The notes under the pieces are model-generated. The model made no database searches. It had not been told where the DNA came from and was given only the letters and a program-made list of their open reading frames with translations. Below, piece after piece: positions 8,753-18,361 of a DNA stretch of 64,000 bases. Source of the DNA: Nocardioides sediminis (GTDB lineage: Bacteria > Actinomycetota > Actinomycetes > Propionibacteriales > Nocardioidaceae); NCBI RefSeq assembly GCF_003047295.1, contig NZ_PZYZ01000007.1:124001-188000 (forward strand), written 5' to 3'. How positions within the stretch are numbered: position 1 is the stretch's first letter; the number at the start of each line of letters is the position of its first letter. The translations under genes were made by a program, and so were the position numbers.

Positions 8753-9956
8753 ACTTGCGGTGCAGGTCCCGGGCCTCCCACTCGCCGAGGGTGAGCTCGA
8801 GGGTGTTGGCCTCGTCGGTCAGGAAGATCTCCTCCATGAGGGCCGCCATCGACTCGTCGATGACCTCGACGTTGATCTCGTAGTTGCCCTGCAGGCTCAG
8901 CCGGTCGACGTTGGCGGTGCCGACGGTCGACCAGTTGCCGTCGATGGTCGAGGTCTTGGCGTGCATCATCGCGTCGCGGAAGCGCAGGATCCGCACCCCC
9001 GCGTGCAGCAGCTGGCCGAAGTAGCCGCGCGAGATCCAGTCGGCCACGATGTGGTTGGACTTCAGCGGCAGCAGCAGCCGCACGTCCACGCCCCGTCGGG
9101 CCGCGTCCTTGAGCGCGTCGACGAAGTCCTGGTCGGGGATGAAGTAGGCGTGCGTCATCCAGACGTTGCGGGTCGAGCGGTTGATGGCGTCGAGGTACAT
9201 CGAGCGGATCGGGAAGACCCACAGCCGGGGGACGTTGCGCGCGAAGCGGATCCGCGGCTCCCACACCGACGCGGTCTCCAGGAGCAGCGGACGCTCGCTG
9301 TGGCCGATCCGCTTGCGGCGGTTGAGGTTCCAGAAGTCGGCGAACGCGCGCTTGAGGTCCCACACGCCCGGCCCCGTGATCCGGACGTGGGTGTCGCGCC
9401 ACTCCGTGGCGTAGGCCGTGCCGATGTTGTAGCCGCCGACGAACCCGACCTCCTCGTCGACGACGAGGATCTTGCGGTGGTCCCGGCCGTAGCGGCGTAG
9501 GTCCCAGAACCGGAACCCTGCGGCGTACACGGGGTAGCGCAGCACCTTGACGGAGGCCGGGAAGCGGAGGAACCGGGGCGAGACGACGAGGTTGGCGAAC
9601 CCGTCGTAGATGCAGTAGACCTCGACCCCGCGCTCGGCGGCGGCCACGAGTGCCGCCTTGAACCGCTCGCCGACCTCGTCGCCCTTCCAGATGTAGGTCT
9701 CGAAGAGGATCTGCCGGCTCGCCCCCTCGATGGCCGCCAGCATGTCGTCGTAGAGGTCCTGCCCGAAGGTGTACGTCGTGAACGTGCCGTCGCCGACCTC
9801 GACGCTCTGCGGTGCGGTGACCGGGAACGGCTTGGGCTTCTTGTTGCGGCGGCGGTAGGAATCGACGACCGAGAGGCCGATCGCGAGTAGGAGCTGGAAG
9901 CCGACCACCGACAGCAGCGTCCGGCGTACGACGGTCAGCACACGGGCGGCAGTCAC
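8712..9956 (-). CDS. Phospholipase D-family protein, cardiolipin synthase-like
   Basis: A 414-residue protein with one N-terminal membrane segment (about 8-30, LLSVVGFQLLLAIGLSVV) and two PLD HKD motifs: DHRKILVVDEEVGFVGGYN in the first half and MHAKTSTIDGNWSTVGTAN in the second. Two HKD motifs form one active site that transfers phosphatidyl groups, as in cardiolipin synthase. Actinobacteria often make cardiolipin with a CDP-alcohol-type enzyme instead, so a different phosphatidyl transfer or phospholipase role is possible. The GTG start at 9956 has TAGATT 6 nt upstream, a leaderless signature, and the gene is divergent from uvrB. Confidence 0.88.
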   Translation of the reverse strand: MTAARVLTVVRRTLLSVVGFQLLLAIGLSVVDSYRRRNKKPKPFPVTAPQSVEVGDGTFTTYTFGQDLYDDMLAAIEGASRQILFETYIWKGDEVGERFKAALVAAAERGVEVYCIYDGFANLVVSPRFLRFPASVKVLRYPVYAAGFRFWDLRRYGRDHRKILVVDEEVGFVGGYNIGTAYATEWRDTHVRITGPGVWDLKRAFADFWNLNRRKRIGHSERPLLLETASVWEPRIRFARNVPRLWVFPIRSMYLDAINRSTRNVWMTHAYFIPDQDFVDALKDAARRGVDVRLLLPLKSNHIVADWISRGYFGQLLHAGVRILRFRDAMMHAKTSTIDGNWSTVGTANVDRLSLQGNYEINVEVIDESMAALMEEIFLTDEANTLELTLGEWEARDLHRKFTEYVLAPLRPLL

Positions 9957-9962
9957 GGGGAC

Positions 9963-9968
9963 AATCTA
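9963..9968 (-). promoter_or_regulatory. -10-like hexamer for the PLD gene
   Basis: Reads TAGATT on the minus strand, 6 nt before the GTG start of the PLD gene. It faces the uvrB element 35 bases away. Confidence 0.5.
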
Positions 9969-9997
9969 GCGACGCTGGTGTTGTCGGTGGTCGGTCG

Positions 9998-10003
9998 TAG
10001 GCT
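9998..10003 (+). promoter_or_regulatory. -10-like hexamer for uvrB
   Basis: TAGGCT ends 6 nt before the uvrB ATG, suggesting a leaderless message. No LexA-type palindrome is visible between the PLD gene and uvrB. Confidence 0.5.
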
Positions 10004-10009
10004 CGACGC

Positions 10010-12123
<2,114 letters not shown>

Positions 12124-12136
<13 letters not shown>

Positions 12137-12228
12137 GGAGTGGTGCGCGCGGGCCGAGGAACGAGGTCCGCGGCGCACCCGACGAGCGAGGAGCCCGGGG
12201 AGCGCAGCGAGCCGCAGCGACGAAGTGA
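12124..12228 (+). repeat. 13-bp direct repeats bracketing a 79-bp GA-rich segment after uvrB
   Basis: AGCGACGAAGTGA occurs at 12124-12136, where it is the end of uvrB including its stop codon, and again at 12216-12228. The sequence between them is rich in short GAGCGA/GCAGCGAG words of the kind seen as dispersed intergenic repeats in high-GC actinobacteria. It could be a small insertion or duplication at the uvrB 3' end. No coding capacity is credible. Confidence 0.5.
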
Positions 12229-12260
12229 ACGTCCTGCACGCACGCCGGCGCGCCTGACCC

Positions 12261-12289
12261 GACGAGTCCCCGCCGATCGGCGGGGCGTC
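12261..12289 (+). terminator. Hairpin downstream of uvrB
   Basis: A perfect 18-bp palindrome, CCCCGCCGATCGGCGGGG (12268-12285), is extended by GACG/CGTC flanks with a three-base bulge. It lies 132 bases past the uvrB stop and before the next gene. There is no U-tract, as is common for actinobacterial terminators. Confidence 0.55.
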
Positions 12290-12333
12290 TGCCACCATGC
12301 GTGCATGAAGCCCTCCCGCGTCGGTGACGAGAC

Positions 12334-12840
12334 GTGAGCCGACGTCTCAACATCGGGCTGGCGTTCCTGGTCCTCGTGCTGCTGGTGGCGTTCGCCGTGC
12401 TCGTCGCGCGCAACGCCGCGGACGGCGACGGGGGCGCCGCCGCACCCGACCGTCCGGCGGGCACGGACCACGCTGCCGCCGTCCGTGCGGCGACCGAGCA
12501 GGTCCGGGCGTTCCTCGACGTCGACCACACCGACGTCGACGCGCAGCTCGAGCGGATGCTCACGACGACCACGGAGGACTTTCGCGAGCAGTTCGCCGAC
12601 CAGCTGGAGACCATCCGGTCCGAGACCCTGCGCCGGCAGTCGTCGGCCGACGTGACGATCCTGCGTGCGGGCCTCGGTGAGTCCACCGCGGCCTCTGCCG
12701 TGGTGCTGGTGGCGGCCGACACGGAGGTGACCAGCAGGGTCGGCGGTTCCCGGACCCGGGAGGTGCCGTGGCGCATCCGGGTCGACCTCGTCCGAGACGG
12801 GGACCGGTGGCTCACCGACGGCCTCCGGTTCGTGAACTGA
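12334..12840 (+). CDS. Mce-associated-type membrane protein
   Basis: A 168-residue protein with one N-terminal membrane anchor (about residues 7-25, LAFLVLVLLVAFAVLVA) and an extracytoplasmic NTF2-like domain. The domain ends with the pattern typical of Mce-associated proteins, a basic beta strand followed by DGDRWLTDGLRFV. Such proteins accompany Mce lipid importers in actinobacteria, but no mce or yrbE genes occur here. The GTG start overlaps no other gene; its RBS is weak. The next gene follows 1 base after the stop and has the same architecture, so they form a two-gene unit. The assignment rests on topology and fold pattern. Confidence 0.72.
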   Translation: MSRRLNIGLAFLVLVLLVAFAVLVARNAADGDGGAAAPDRPAGTDHAAAVRAATEQVRAFLDVDHTDVDAQLERMLTTTTEDFREQFADQLETIRSETLRRQSSADVTILRAGLGESTAASAVVLVAADTEVTSRVGGSRTREVPWRIRVDLVRDGDRWLTDGLRFVN

Positions 12841-12841
12841 C

Positions 12842-13417
12842 GTGGACGCCACGACCCCCGCAGACGCCGGCCGGCCCCCGGAGGAAGCCGCGTCCGAGCG
12901 CTCCGCCCTTGCCAGCCCGTGGCTGACCGCGGTGCTGGTCCTCGCCGCCGTCGTGCTGACCGCCCTGGTCGTCCTCCAGGTGGAGGAGGCCGAGCGCGGT
13001 GCCGACCAGACCGCTCCGGCAACGGCCCCCCTGGCCGAGAGGGCGGAGCGCGAGCGCGTGCTGTCGGTCGCGTCGAGGACGGCTGCGGCCGTGCTGACCT
13101 ACCACCACGACTCGTTCGACCAGGACGTCGCGCGGGCGTCCGCGACTCTCGAGCCGGACTTCGCCGCCGAGCACGTCGAGGCGATGGAGCGGGTCCGTCG
13201 GGTGACCGTGCGTGAGGAGATCGACCAGGAGGCCTCGGCGGTGGCGTCGGGGGTCGTGTCGGCGAGCGACGGGCGGGCCGAGGTGCTGGTCTTCGTCAAC
13301 CAGGAGACGACGTCCGGCCGGACCGGGGCACGCCGCTTCCAGCGGGACCGGGTGGTCGTCAGCCTGGTGGGGGAGCAGGGCGCGTGGACCGTGGCAGGGG
13401 TCACGTCGCTCGGCTAG
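12842..13417 (+). CDS. Mce-associated-type membrane protein, second copy
   Basis: A 191-residue protein built like its upstream neighbour: a cytoplasmic N-terminus of about 25 residues, one membrane segment (about 27-45, WLTAVLVLAAVVLTALVVL), then an extracytoplasmic NTF2-like domain ending in GAWTVAGVTSLG. The GTG start is one base after the preceding stop, so translation is probably coupled. The pair probably forms one membrane complex. In other actinobacteria such pairs stabilise Mce complexes; no Mce proteins are nearby, so the partner is unknown. Confidence 0.72.
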   Translation: MDATTPADAGRPPEEAASERSALASPWLTAVLVLAAVVLTALVVLQVEEAERGADQTAPATAPLAERAERERVLSVASRTAAAVLTYHHDSFDQDVARASATLEPDFAAEHVEAMERVRRVTVREEIDQEASAVASGVVSASDGRAEVLVFVNQETTSGRTGARRFQRDRVVVSLVGEQGAWTVAGVTSLG

Positions 13418-13454
13418 GTTGACTGCGTCCTGACGGCGACGAAGGAGTGACCGG

Positions 13455-14435
13455 GTGCCCGAGGTCGATCTGCTCATCATCGGAGCCGGCCCGACCGGGC
13501 TCTACGCCGCCTACTACGCCGGGTTCCGCGGCCTTCGCGTCGGGGTGGTCGACTCCCTGCCCGAGCTCGGCGGCCAGATCACCGCGATGTACCCGGAGAA
13601 GGCCATCCTGGACGTCGCCGGCTTCCCGTCCATCAAGGGCCGCGACCTCGTCGAGGGGCTGGTCGCCCAGGCCGCGACCGCCGACCCGCAGTACTTCCTG
13701 GACCGCACGGCGCAGACGCTGGAGCACGGTGACGACCACGTCACCGTCGGCCTCGACGACGGCACGTCGATCACCGCCGGCGCGCTGCTGGTCACGGCCG
13801 GCATCGGGAAGTTCAGCCCGCGCCCCCTACCGGCGGCCGAGGGCTGGGTCGGGCGGGGCGTGGAGTTCTTCGTGCCCAGCTTCGCGCCGTACGCCGGCAA
13901 GGACGTGGTGATCGTCGGCGGCGGGGACAGCGCCTTCGACTGGGCCCAGCACCTCGAGCCGGTCGCCTCCTCGGTGACGCTGGTCCACCGCCGCGACGCG
14001 TTCCGGGCGCACGAGCGGACCGTGCAGGCGGTGCGCGACTCCAGCGTCGAGATCATCACCAAGGCGCAGGTCACGGCACTGCGGGGGAGCGGGGGCAACG
14101 GGAGCGGGCACGTGGCGGAGGTGGAGGTCACCGTCGACGGGCAGGAGCCGTTCGTCCGACCGGCGCAGGCGGTCGTGGCCGCCCTGGGCTTCGTGGCCGA
14201 CCTCGGCGCCCTGCAGACATGGGGGCTGGAGACGCTCAAGCGCCACCTCGTGGTCGACAGCGCGATGCGCACCAACATCGAGCGCGTCTTCGCCGCCGGC
14301 GACATCACCGAGTACCCCGGCAAGGTGCGGCTCATCGCCGTGGGCTTCGGCGAGGCGGCGACCGCGGTCAACAACGCGGCCGTGGCGATCGACCCGACGG
14401 CCCACGTGTTCCCGGGCCACTCCAGCGAGGCCTGA
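13455..14435 (+). CDS. Ferredoxin/flavodoxin-NADP(+) reductase, thioredoxin reductase-like type
   Basis: A 326-residue FAD enzyme that passes electrons between NADPH and ferredoxin. The FAD motif GAGPTGLYAAYYAGFRG is at residues 9-25, followed by the LGGQITAMYPEK segment typical of this FNR class. A second GGGDSAFDWA motif binds NADPH, and a C-terminal GDITEYPGKVRLIAVGFGEAA contacts the flavin. There is no CxxC where thioredoxin reductase has one, which separates FNR from TrxR. The GTG start has a good GAAGGAG site. The next gene starts on its last base (TGATG). Confidence 0.9.
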   Translation: MPEVDLLIIGAGPTGLYAAYYAGFRGLRVGVVDSLPELGGQITAMYPEKAILDVAGFPSIKGRDLVEGLVAQAATADPQYFLDRTAQTLEHGDDHVTVGLDDGTSITAGALLVTAGIGKFSPRPLPAAEGWVGRGVEFFVPSFAPYAGKDVVIVGGGDSAFDWAQHLEPVASSVTLVHRRDAFRAHERTVQAVRDSSVEIITKAQVTALRGSGGNGSGHVAEVEVTVDGQEPFVRPAQAVVAALGFVADLGALQTWGLETLKRHLVVDSAMRTNIERVFAAGDITEYPGKVRLIAVGFGEAATAVNNAAVAIDPTAHVFPGHSSEA

Positions 14436-15685
14436 TGCCCGAGCGCGTCGCCGTCGTCGGAGCCGGCATCGTCGGTCTCGCCACCGCCTGGTTCCTCCAG
14501 GAGCACGGCGTCCACGTCACGGTCCACGACCGCCGACACGTCGCGGCGGGCTCGTCGTGGGGGAACGCCGGGTGGATCACCCCGGCCATGACCGCGCCGC
14601 TCCCCGAGCCTTCGGTCCTGCGCTACGGGGTGCGCGCGGTGCTGAGCCCGACCTCGCCGGTCTACGTCCCGGTGCGGCCCGACCCGCGACTGCTGAGGTT
14701 CCTGGCCGGCTTCGTCCGGAACAGCACCGTCCGGCGCTGGGGGACCGGGATGCGCGCCTACGCGCCGCTCAACCGGGGCTCTGTGGCCGCGTTCGACGAG
14801 CTCGCCGACGCCGGCGTCGACGCCCCGACGTATCCCGCGGACCCGTTCCTGGCGTGCTTCCGCACGCGGGACGAGCGCGCGCCACTTCTGCACGAGCTCG
14901 AGGACATCCGTGCCTCCGGCCAGGACGTGGCCTACGACGTCCTGACCGGCGCGGAGGCACGCGCTGCGGAGCCGGCCCTGTCCGCCTCGGTCGGCGCCGC
15001 GGTGCGGCTTCACGACCAGCGCTACGTGAACCCGCCGGCGTTCCTCGCGGCCCTGGCCGACTCCGTCCGTGGCCGAGGTGGTCGCATCGTGGAGGCCACC
15101 ACCGTCACCGGGGTCCAGGAGGACCGGGGTGGGGTCGTCGTCGGCACCGGACCGGGGAACGCTGAGCGGTTCGACGCCGTCGTGCTCGCCCACGGTGCCT
15201 GGCTGGGGCCCCTGGCCCGTCGGTTCGGGGTGCGGCAGCCCGTCCACGCCGGTCGCGGCTACTCCTTCAGCGTCGCCGGTGACCGGGTCCCGCACGCGCC
15301 GCTGTACTTCCCGGCCCAACGCGTGGCGTGCACCCCCCTGGAGATGAGCGGAGGCGTGCGGCTCCGGGTGGCCGGGATGATGGAGTTCCGCGCCCCCGAC
15401 GCGGCGCTCGACCCCCGTCGCATCCGGGCGATCGTCGAGTCCGTCCGCCCGCTGCTGCAGGGGGTCGACCTCGACGACCGCCGTGACGAGTGGGTGGGTG
15501 CCCGCCCCTGCAGCGCGGACGGGCTGCCGCTCATCGGCCCGACCACCTCACCGCGCGTGTTCGTGGCGGGTGGTCATGCGATGTCGGGGATCTCCCTCGG
15601 TCCGGTCACGGGCAAGCTGCTCGCGCAGCGGATCGTGACCGGCAGCACCCCGGCCGAGCTGGTGCCGTTCGACCCGCTGCGCTGA
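14435..15685 (+). CDS. FAD-dependent oxidoreductase, D-amino-acid dehydrogenase (DadA)-like
   Basis: A 416-residue member of the DAO family. The N-terminal dinucleotide motif VVGAGIVGLATAWFL is followed by SSWGNAGWI, the DadA signature around the flavin, and the C-terminal GHAMSGISLGPVTGKLLAQ closes the FAD site. DadA-type enzymes oxidise D-amino acids to keto acids and pass electrons to a carrier. The gene is fused by a stop/start overlap to the ferredoxin-NADP reductase gene, so the pair may act on linked electron flow; this is inference. A broader role as a D-hydroxyproline or glycine oxidase-like enzyme cannot be excluded. Confidence 0.85.
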   Translation: MPERVAVVGAGIVGLATAWFLQEHGVHVTVHDRRHVAAGSSWGNAGWITPAMTAPLPEPSVLRYGVRAVLSPTSPVYVPVRPDPRLLRFLAGFVRNSTVRRWGTGMRAYAPLNRGSVAAFDELADAGVDAPTYPADPFLACFRTRDERAPLLHELEDIRASGQDVAYDVLTGAEARAAEPALSASVGAAVRLHDQRYVNPPAFLAALADSVRGRGGRIVEATTVTGVQEDRGGVVVGTGPGNAERFDAVVLAHGAWLGPLARRFGVRQPVHAGRGYSFSVAGDRVPHAPLYFPAQRVACTPLEMSGGVRLRVAGMMEFRAPDAALDPRRIRAIVESVRPLLQGVDLDDRRDEWVGARPCSADGLPLIGPTTSPRVFVAGGHAMSGISLGPVTGKLLAQRIVTGSTPAELVPFDPLR

Positions 15686-15699
15686 CCGTTCCCGGCGGG

Positions 15700-16287
15700 T
15701 CAGCGCAGGACGAGGCGCACGGCCCGCTCCATGTGCGCGGAGGTCTCCTCGGCGCTGCTGCGGCCGTTGACCCAGGCCATGAGCGCGGCGAGCCACACGT
15801 CCCCGATGACCCGGGCGATGGCGCGGTCCTCGTCGGACGCCGTCGCGCCCGGACGCATGGCCCGGGTGAGCATGCGGACCAGCAGCTGGCCCACGCCTTG
15901 GATCTCCTGGCGGGCGGACCGGTCCGCGAACATGAACGCGCGGGTGAGCGCCTCGGTGAGGTGCTGGTCGTCCTGGAGGCCGCGGGTCAGCCGGTTCAGC
16001 ACGTGGTTGACGCGGTCGGCCTGGGTGTCACCAGGGACCGGGTTGTCGGCCATGGCCGCGTCGGCGCGCTCGAACTCGCGGCCCAGCGCGCTGACGAGCA
16101 GGTGGATCTTGGAGGGGAAGTAGCGGTAGAGGGTGCCCAGCGCGACGTCCGCCTGCTCGGCCACCGTCCGCATCTGGACGGCGTCGAAGCCGCCCTGCGA
16201 GGCGAGCGCGATGGTGGCGTCCAGGATGCGGGTACGGCGTTCCCGCTGGACGGGCGAAGTCGGGTCGTCGTTGGCCACGTGCGCCAT
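15700..16287 (-). CDS. kstR: TetR-family sterol-catabolism repressor, KstR
   Basis: A 195-residue TetR repressor. The N-terminal block QRERRTRILDATIALAS with the HTH (RTVAEQADVALGTLYRYFPS) and LLVSALGREFERAD closely resembles mycobacterial KstR as I remember it, and the C-terminal ligand domain has the matching ARVIGDVWLAALMAW and AVRLVL segments. KstR represses cholesterol-uptake and -degradation genes and is released by sterol-derived CoA thioesters. An operator-like site lies 3 bases upstream of the ATG, so autoregulation is expected. The gene is divergent from a glycosyltransferase operon, not a canonical sterol gene. A start at the ATG at 16287 fits the site; no better start is visible. 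Confidence 0.87.
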   Translation of the reverse strand: MAHVANDDPTSPVQRERRTRILDATIALASQGGFDAVQMRTVAEQADVALGTLYRYFPSKIHLLVSALGREFERADAAMADNPVPGDTQADRVNHVLNRLTRGLQDDQHLTEALTRAFMFADRSARQEIQGVGQLLVRMLTRAMRPGATASDEDRAIARVIGDVWLAALMAWVNGRSSAEETSAHMERAVRLVLR

Positions 16288-16290
16288 GAT

Positions 16291-16304
16291 AGGAACACGT
16301 TCCA
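16291..16304. promoter_or_regulatory. KstR-type operator between kstR and the glycosyltransferase operon
   Basis: The site AGGAACACGTTCCA has perfect GGAAC/GTTCC arms around a 2-base centre. It matches the published KstR pattern TNNAACNNGTTNNA except for the first base. It lies 3 bases from the kstR ATG and 22 bases before the glycosyltransferase GTG, so it could control both directions. Confidence 0.7.
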
Positions 16305-16326
16305 CTTCGAGAAAGGTCGCAGGCAC

Positions 16327-17655
16327 GTGCGCATTGCGATGCTGTCCTACCGCAGCAAGCCCCACTGTGGCGGCCAAGGGGTCTACATCCGGCACCTGAG
16401 CCGGGAGCTGGTGCGGCTCGGCCACGAGGTGGAGGTGTTCTCCGGGCAGCCCTACCCCGACCTCGACGAGGGCGTGCGGCTGACCAAGGTCCCGAGCCTG
16501 GACCTCTACCGCGAGCCCGACCCGTTCCGGACGCCCCGGCCGAGCGAGATCCGCGACCTCATCGACGTCGAGGAGGTCCTCACCATGTGGACCGCCGGGT
16601 TCCCCGAGCCCAAGACGTTCTCCCGCCGGGTCGCCCGGGTGCTGCGCGAGCGGGTCGGCGACTTCGACGTCGCCCACGACAACCAGGTCCTCGGCTACGG
16701 GATTCTCGACATCGAGAAGATGGGCATCCCGCTGCTGACCACCATCCACCACCCGATCGCGATCGACCGCCGCATCGACCTCGCCGCCGCCCCCACGCTG
16801 CGCAAGAAGCTGGCCCTGCGGCGCTGGTACGGCTTCTTGAGGATGCAGGGGAAGGTCGCCCGGCAGGCCCGCGCGATCCTGACGCCGTCCGACAGCTCGG
16901 CCCGCGACATCGCTCGCGACTTCGGGGTCGACCCCGGCCGAATGCGCACCGTGCTGCTCGGCGTCGACGACGCCTTCGTGCCGCCCACCACGCCTCGCGT
17001 GCCGGGCCGCATCCTGGCCATGGCCAGTGCCGACGCCCCCATGAAGGGCATCGCCACCCTGCTGGAGGCGTTCGCCAAGCTCCGCACCGAGCGCGACGTG
17101 TCGCTCGTGCTGGTGACCACCCCCGAGCCGGGCGGCCGGACGGAGCAGCTCATCGACCGGCTGGGCATCACGGAGCACGTCACCTTCGTCAACGGCGTGA
17201 GCGATGCCGAGCTCGTCGAGGTGATGGGGTCGGCCGAGGTGGCCTGCGTCCCGTCCCTCTACGAGGGCTTCTCGCTGCCCACAGCCGAGCTGATGGCCTG
17301 CGAGACCCCGCTGGTCGCGTCGCGCGCCGGAGCGATCCCCGAGGTCGTCGGCGAGGACGGCGAGTGCGCCGTGCTCGTCGAGCCCGGCGACGTGGGCGAG
17401 CTCGAGCAGGCCCTCGCCGCGCTCCTGGACGACCCGGTCCGTCGCGAGCGGCTCGGCCGCGCCGGCCGCCGGCGCGTGCAGGAGCTGTTCAGCTGGCGCG
17501 CGGTCGCGGAGGCGACCGCGGCGGCGTACGAGGACACGATCGCCGGCTTCCGTGCCGAGCAGACCGCTGGGTCGACCACCGTGCCGACCACCGCCCCGAC
17601 CACCGCCCCGACCACCGGGCACCCGACCGAGGAGGACTCCCGTGCTGACCGTTGA
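16327..17655 (+). CDS. GT4-type glycosyltransferase
   Basis: A 442-residue GT-B fold enzyme. The N-terminal half opens with MLSYRSKPHCGGQGVYIRHL, with the glycine-rich acceptor loop. The donor half ends with the GT4 signature VPSLYEGFSLPTAELMACETPLV (shown here in part: EGFSLPTAELMACE), with the catalytic glutamates. No membrane segment is visible. Retaining GT4 enzymes add a sugar from a nucleotide donor; neither sugar nor acceptor can be read. The GTG at 16327 starts the conserved region. The C-terminus carries a Thr/Pro tail from a 12-bp repeat. It overlaps the methyltransferase gene by 14 bases and probably lies under KstR control. Confidence 0.88.
   Translation: MRIAMLSYRSKPHCGGQGVYIRHLSRELVRLGHEVEVFSGQPYPDLDEGVRLTKVPSLDLYREPDPFRTPRPSEIRDLIDVEEVLTMWTAGFPEPKTFSRRVARVLRERVGDFDVAHDNQVLGYGILDIEKMGIPLLTTIHHPIAIDRRIDLAAAPTLRKKLALRRWYGFLRMQGKVARQARAILTPSDSSARDIARDFGVDPGRMRTVLLGVDDAFVPPTTPRVPGRILAMASADAPMKGIATLLEAFAKLRTERDVSLVLVTTPEPGGRTEQLIDRLGITEHVTFVNGVSDAELVEVMGSAEVACVPSLYEGFSLPTAELMACETPLVASRAGAIPEVVGEDGECAVLVEPGDVGELEQALAALLDDPVRRERLGRAGRRRVQELFSWRAVAEATAAAYEDTIAGFRAEQTAGSTTVPTTAPTTAPTTGHPTEEDSRADR
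17574..17621 (+). repeat. Four 12-bp tandem units at the 3' end of the glycosyltransferase gene
   Basis: Units beginning GACCACCG recur every 12 bases at 17574, 17586, 17598 and 17610; two are identical. They encode a PTTAPTT-type tail on the glycosyltransferase. Because the unit length is a multiple of three, copy number can change without breaking the frame. Confidence 0.75.
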
Positions 17656-18361
17656 CTTCGACCGACTCGGGCTCCGGCCGGGTGAGCGCGTGCTCGACAT
17701 GGGATGCGGCGCCGGACGCCATGCCTTCGAGATGTACAAGCGGGGCGCCGACGTCATCGCCTTCGACCAGGACGCCGACGAGCTGGCCACCGTGCGCGAG
17801 TGGTTCGCCGCGATGCGGGACGGGGGCGAGGTCCCCGACGGTGCCGAGGCCGACGTCAAGGAGGGCGACGCGCTGGCCCTGCCCTTCGCGGACGGCGAGT
17901 TCGACCGGGTGGTCGCGGCCGAGGTGCTCGAGCACATCCCCGCCGACATCCAGGCGATCCAGGAGCTGGTGCGGGTGCTGCGCCCCGGCGGCACGCTCGC
18001 CGTCAGCGTGCCCCGCTGGTTCCCCGAGGTCGTCAACTGGAAGCTGTCCGAGGACTACCACAACACCCCGGGCGGCCACATCCGCATCTACACCGACAAG
18101 GAGCTGGTCGACAAGGTCACCAGGGCCGGCATGGACTTCGAGGGCAAGGACTACGCCCACGGCCTCCACTCGCCGTACTGGTGGATCAAGTGCGCGGTCG
18201 GAGTCCGCAACGACGACCACCCGCTGGCCCGCGCCTACCACAAGCTGCTGGTGTGGGAGATCGTCAAGGACCCGAAGGCCCTGCGGCTGGCCGGCAAGGT
18301 GCTCGACCCGGTGATCGGCAAGAGCATGGTGCTCTACTTCCGCAAGCCCGATGCAGCCTGA
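17642..18361 (+). CDS. Class I SAM-dependent methyltransferase
   Basis: A 239-residue enzyme with the Methyltransf_11 layout: motif I VLDMGCGAGRHAFEMYKRG (about residues 17-35), the acidic residue after strand 2 in AFDQDAD, the LPFADGEFDRVVAAEVLEHI motif, and the LRPGGTLAVSVPRW strand. The C-terminal half, rich in Trp and Tyr (HSPYWWIKCAVG), should hold the acceptor site. It starts at a GTG inside the glycosyltransferase gene and its own end overlaps the next gene, so the three are translationally coupled. The substrate is unknown; methylation of the glycosylated product is a natural hypothesis. Confidence 0.88.
   Translation: MLTVDFDRLGLRPGERVLDMGCGAGRHAFEMYKRGADVIAFDQDADELATVREWFAAMRDGGEVPDGAEADVKEGDALALPFADGEFDRVVAAEVLEHIPADIQAIQELVRVLRPGGTLAVSVPRWFPEVVNWKLSEDYHNTPGGHIRIYTDKELVDKVTRAGMDFEGKDYAHGLHSPYWWIKCAVGVRNDDHPLARAYHKLLVWEIVKDPKALRLAGKVLDPVIGKSMVLYFRKPDAA

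Noticed and set aside
9957..10009. SOS box before uvrB
   Set aside because: I looked for CGAAC-N4-GTTCG or a close variant and found none; only the two facing -10-like elements are visible.
12140..12337. A 65-codon frame between uvrB and the Mce-associated-type gene
   Set aside because: It reads through the repeat segment and a terminator-like palindrome, has no RBS and encodes an Arg-rich low-complexity peptide.
13455..14435. Thioredoxin reductase
   Set aside because: The fold is similar but there is no CxxC redox centre; the sequence order fits the TrxR-like ferredoxin-NADP reductases.
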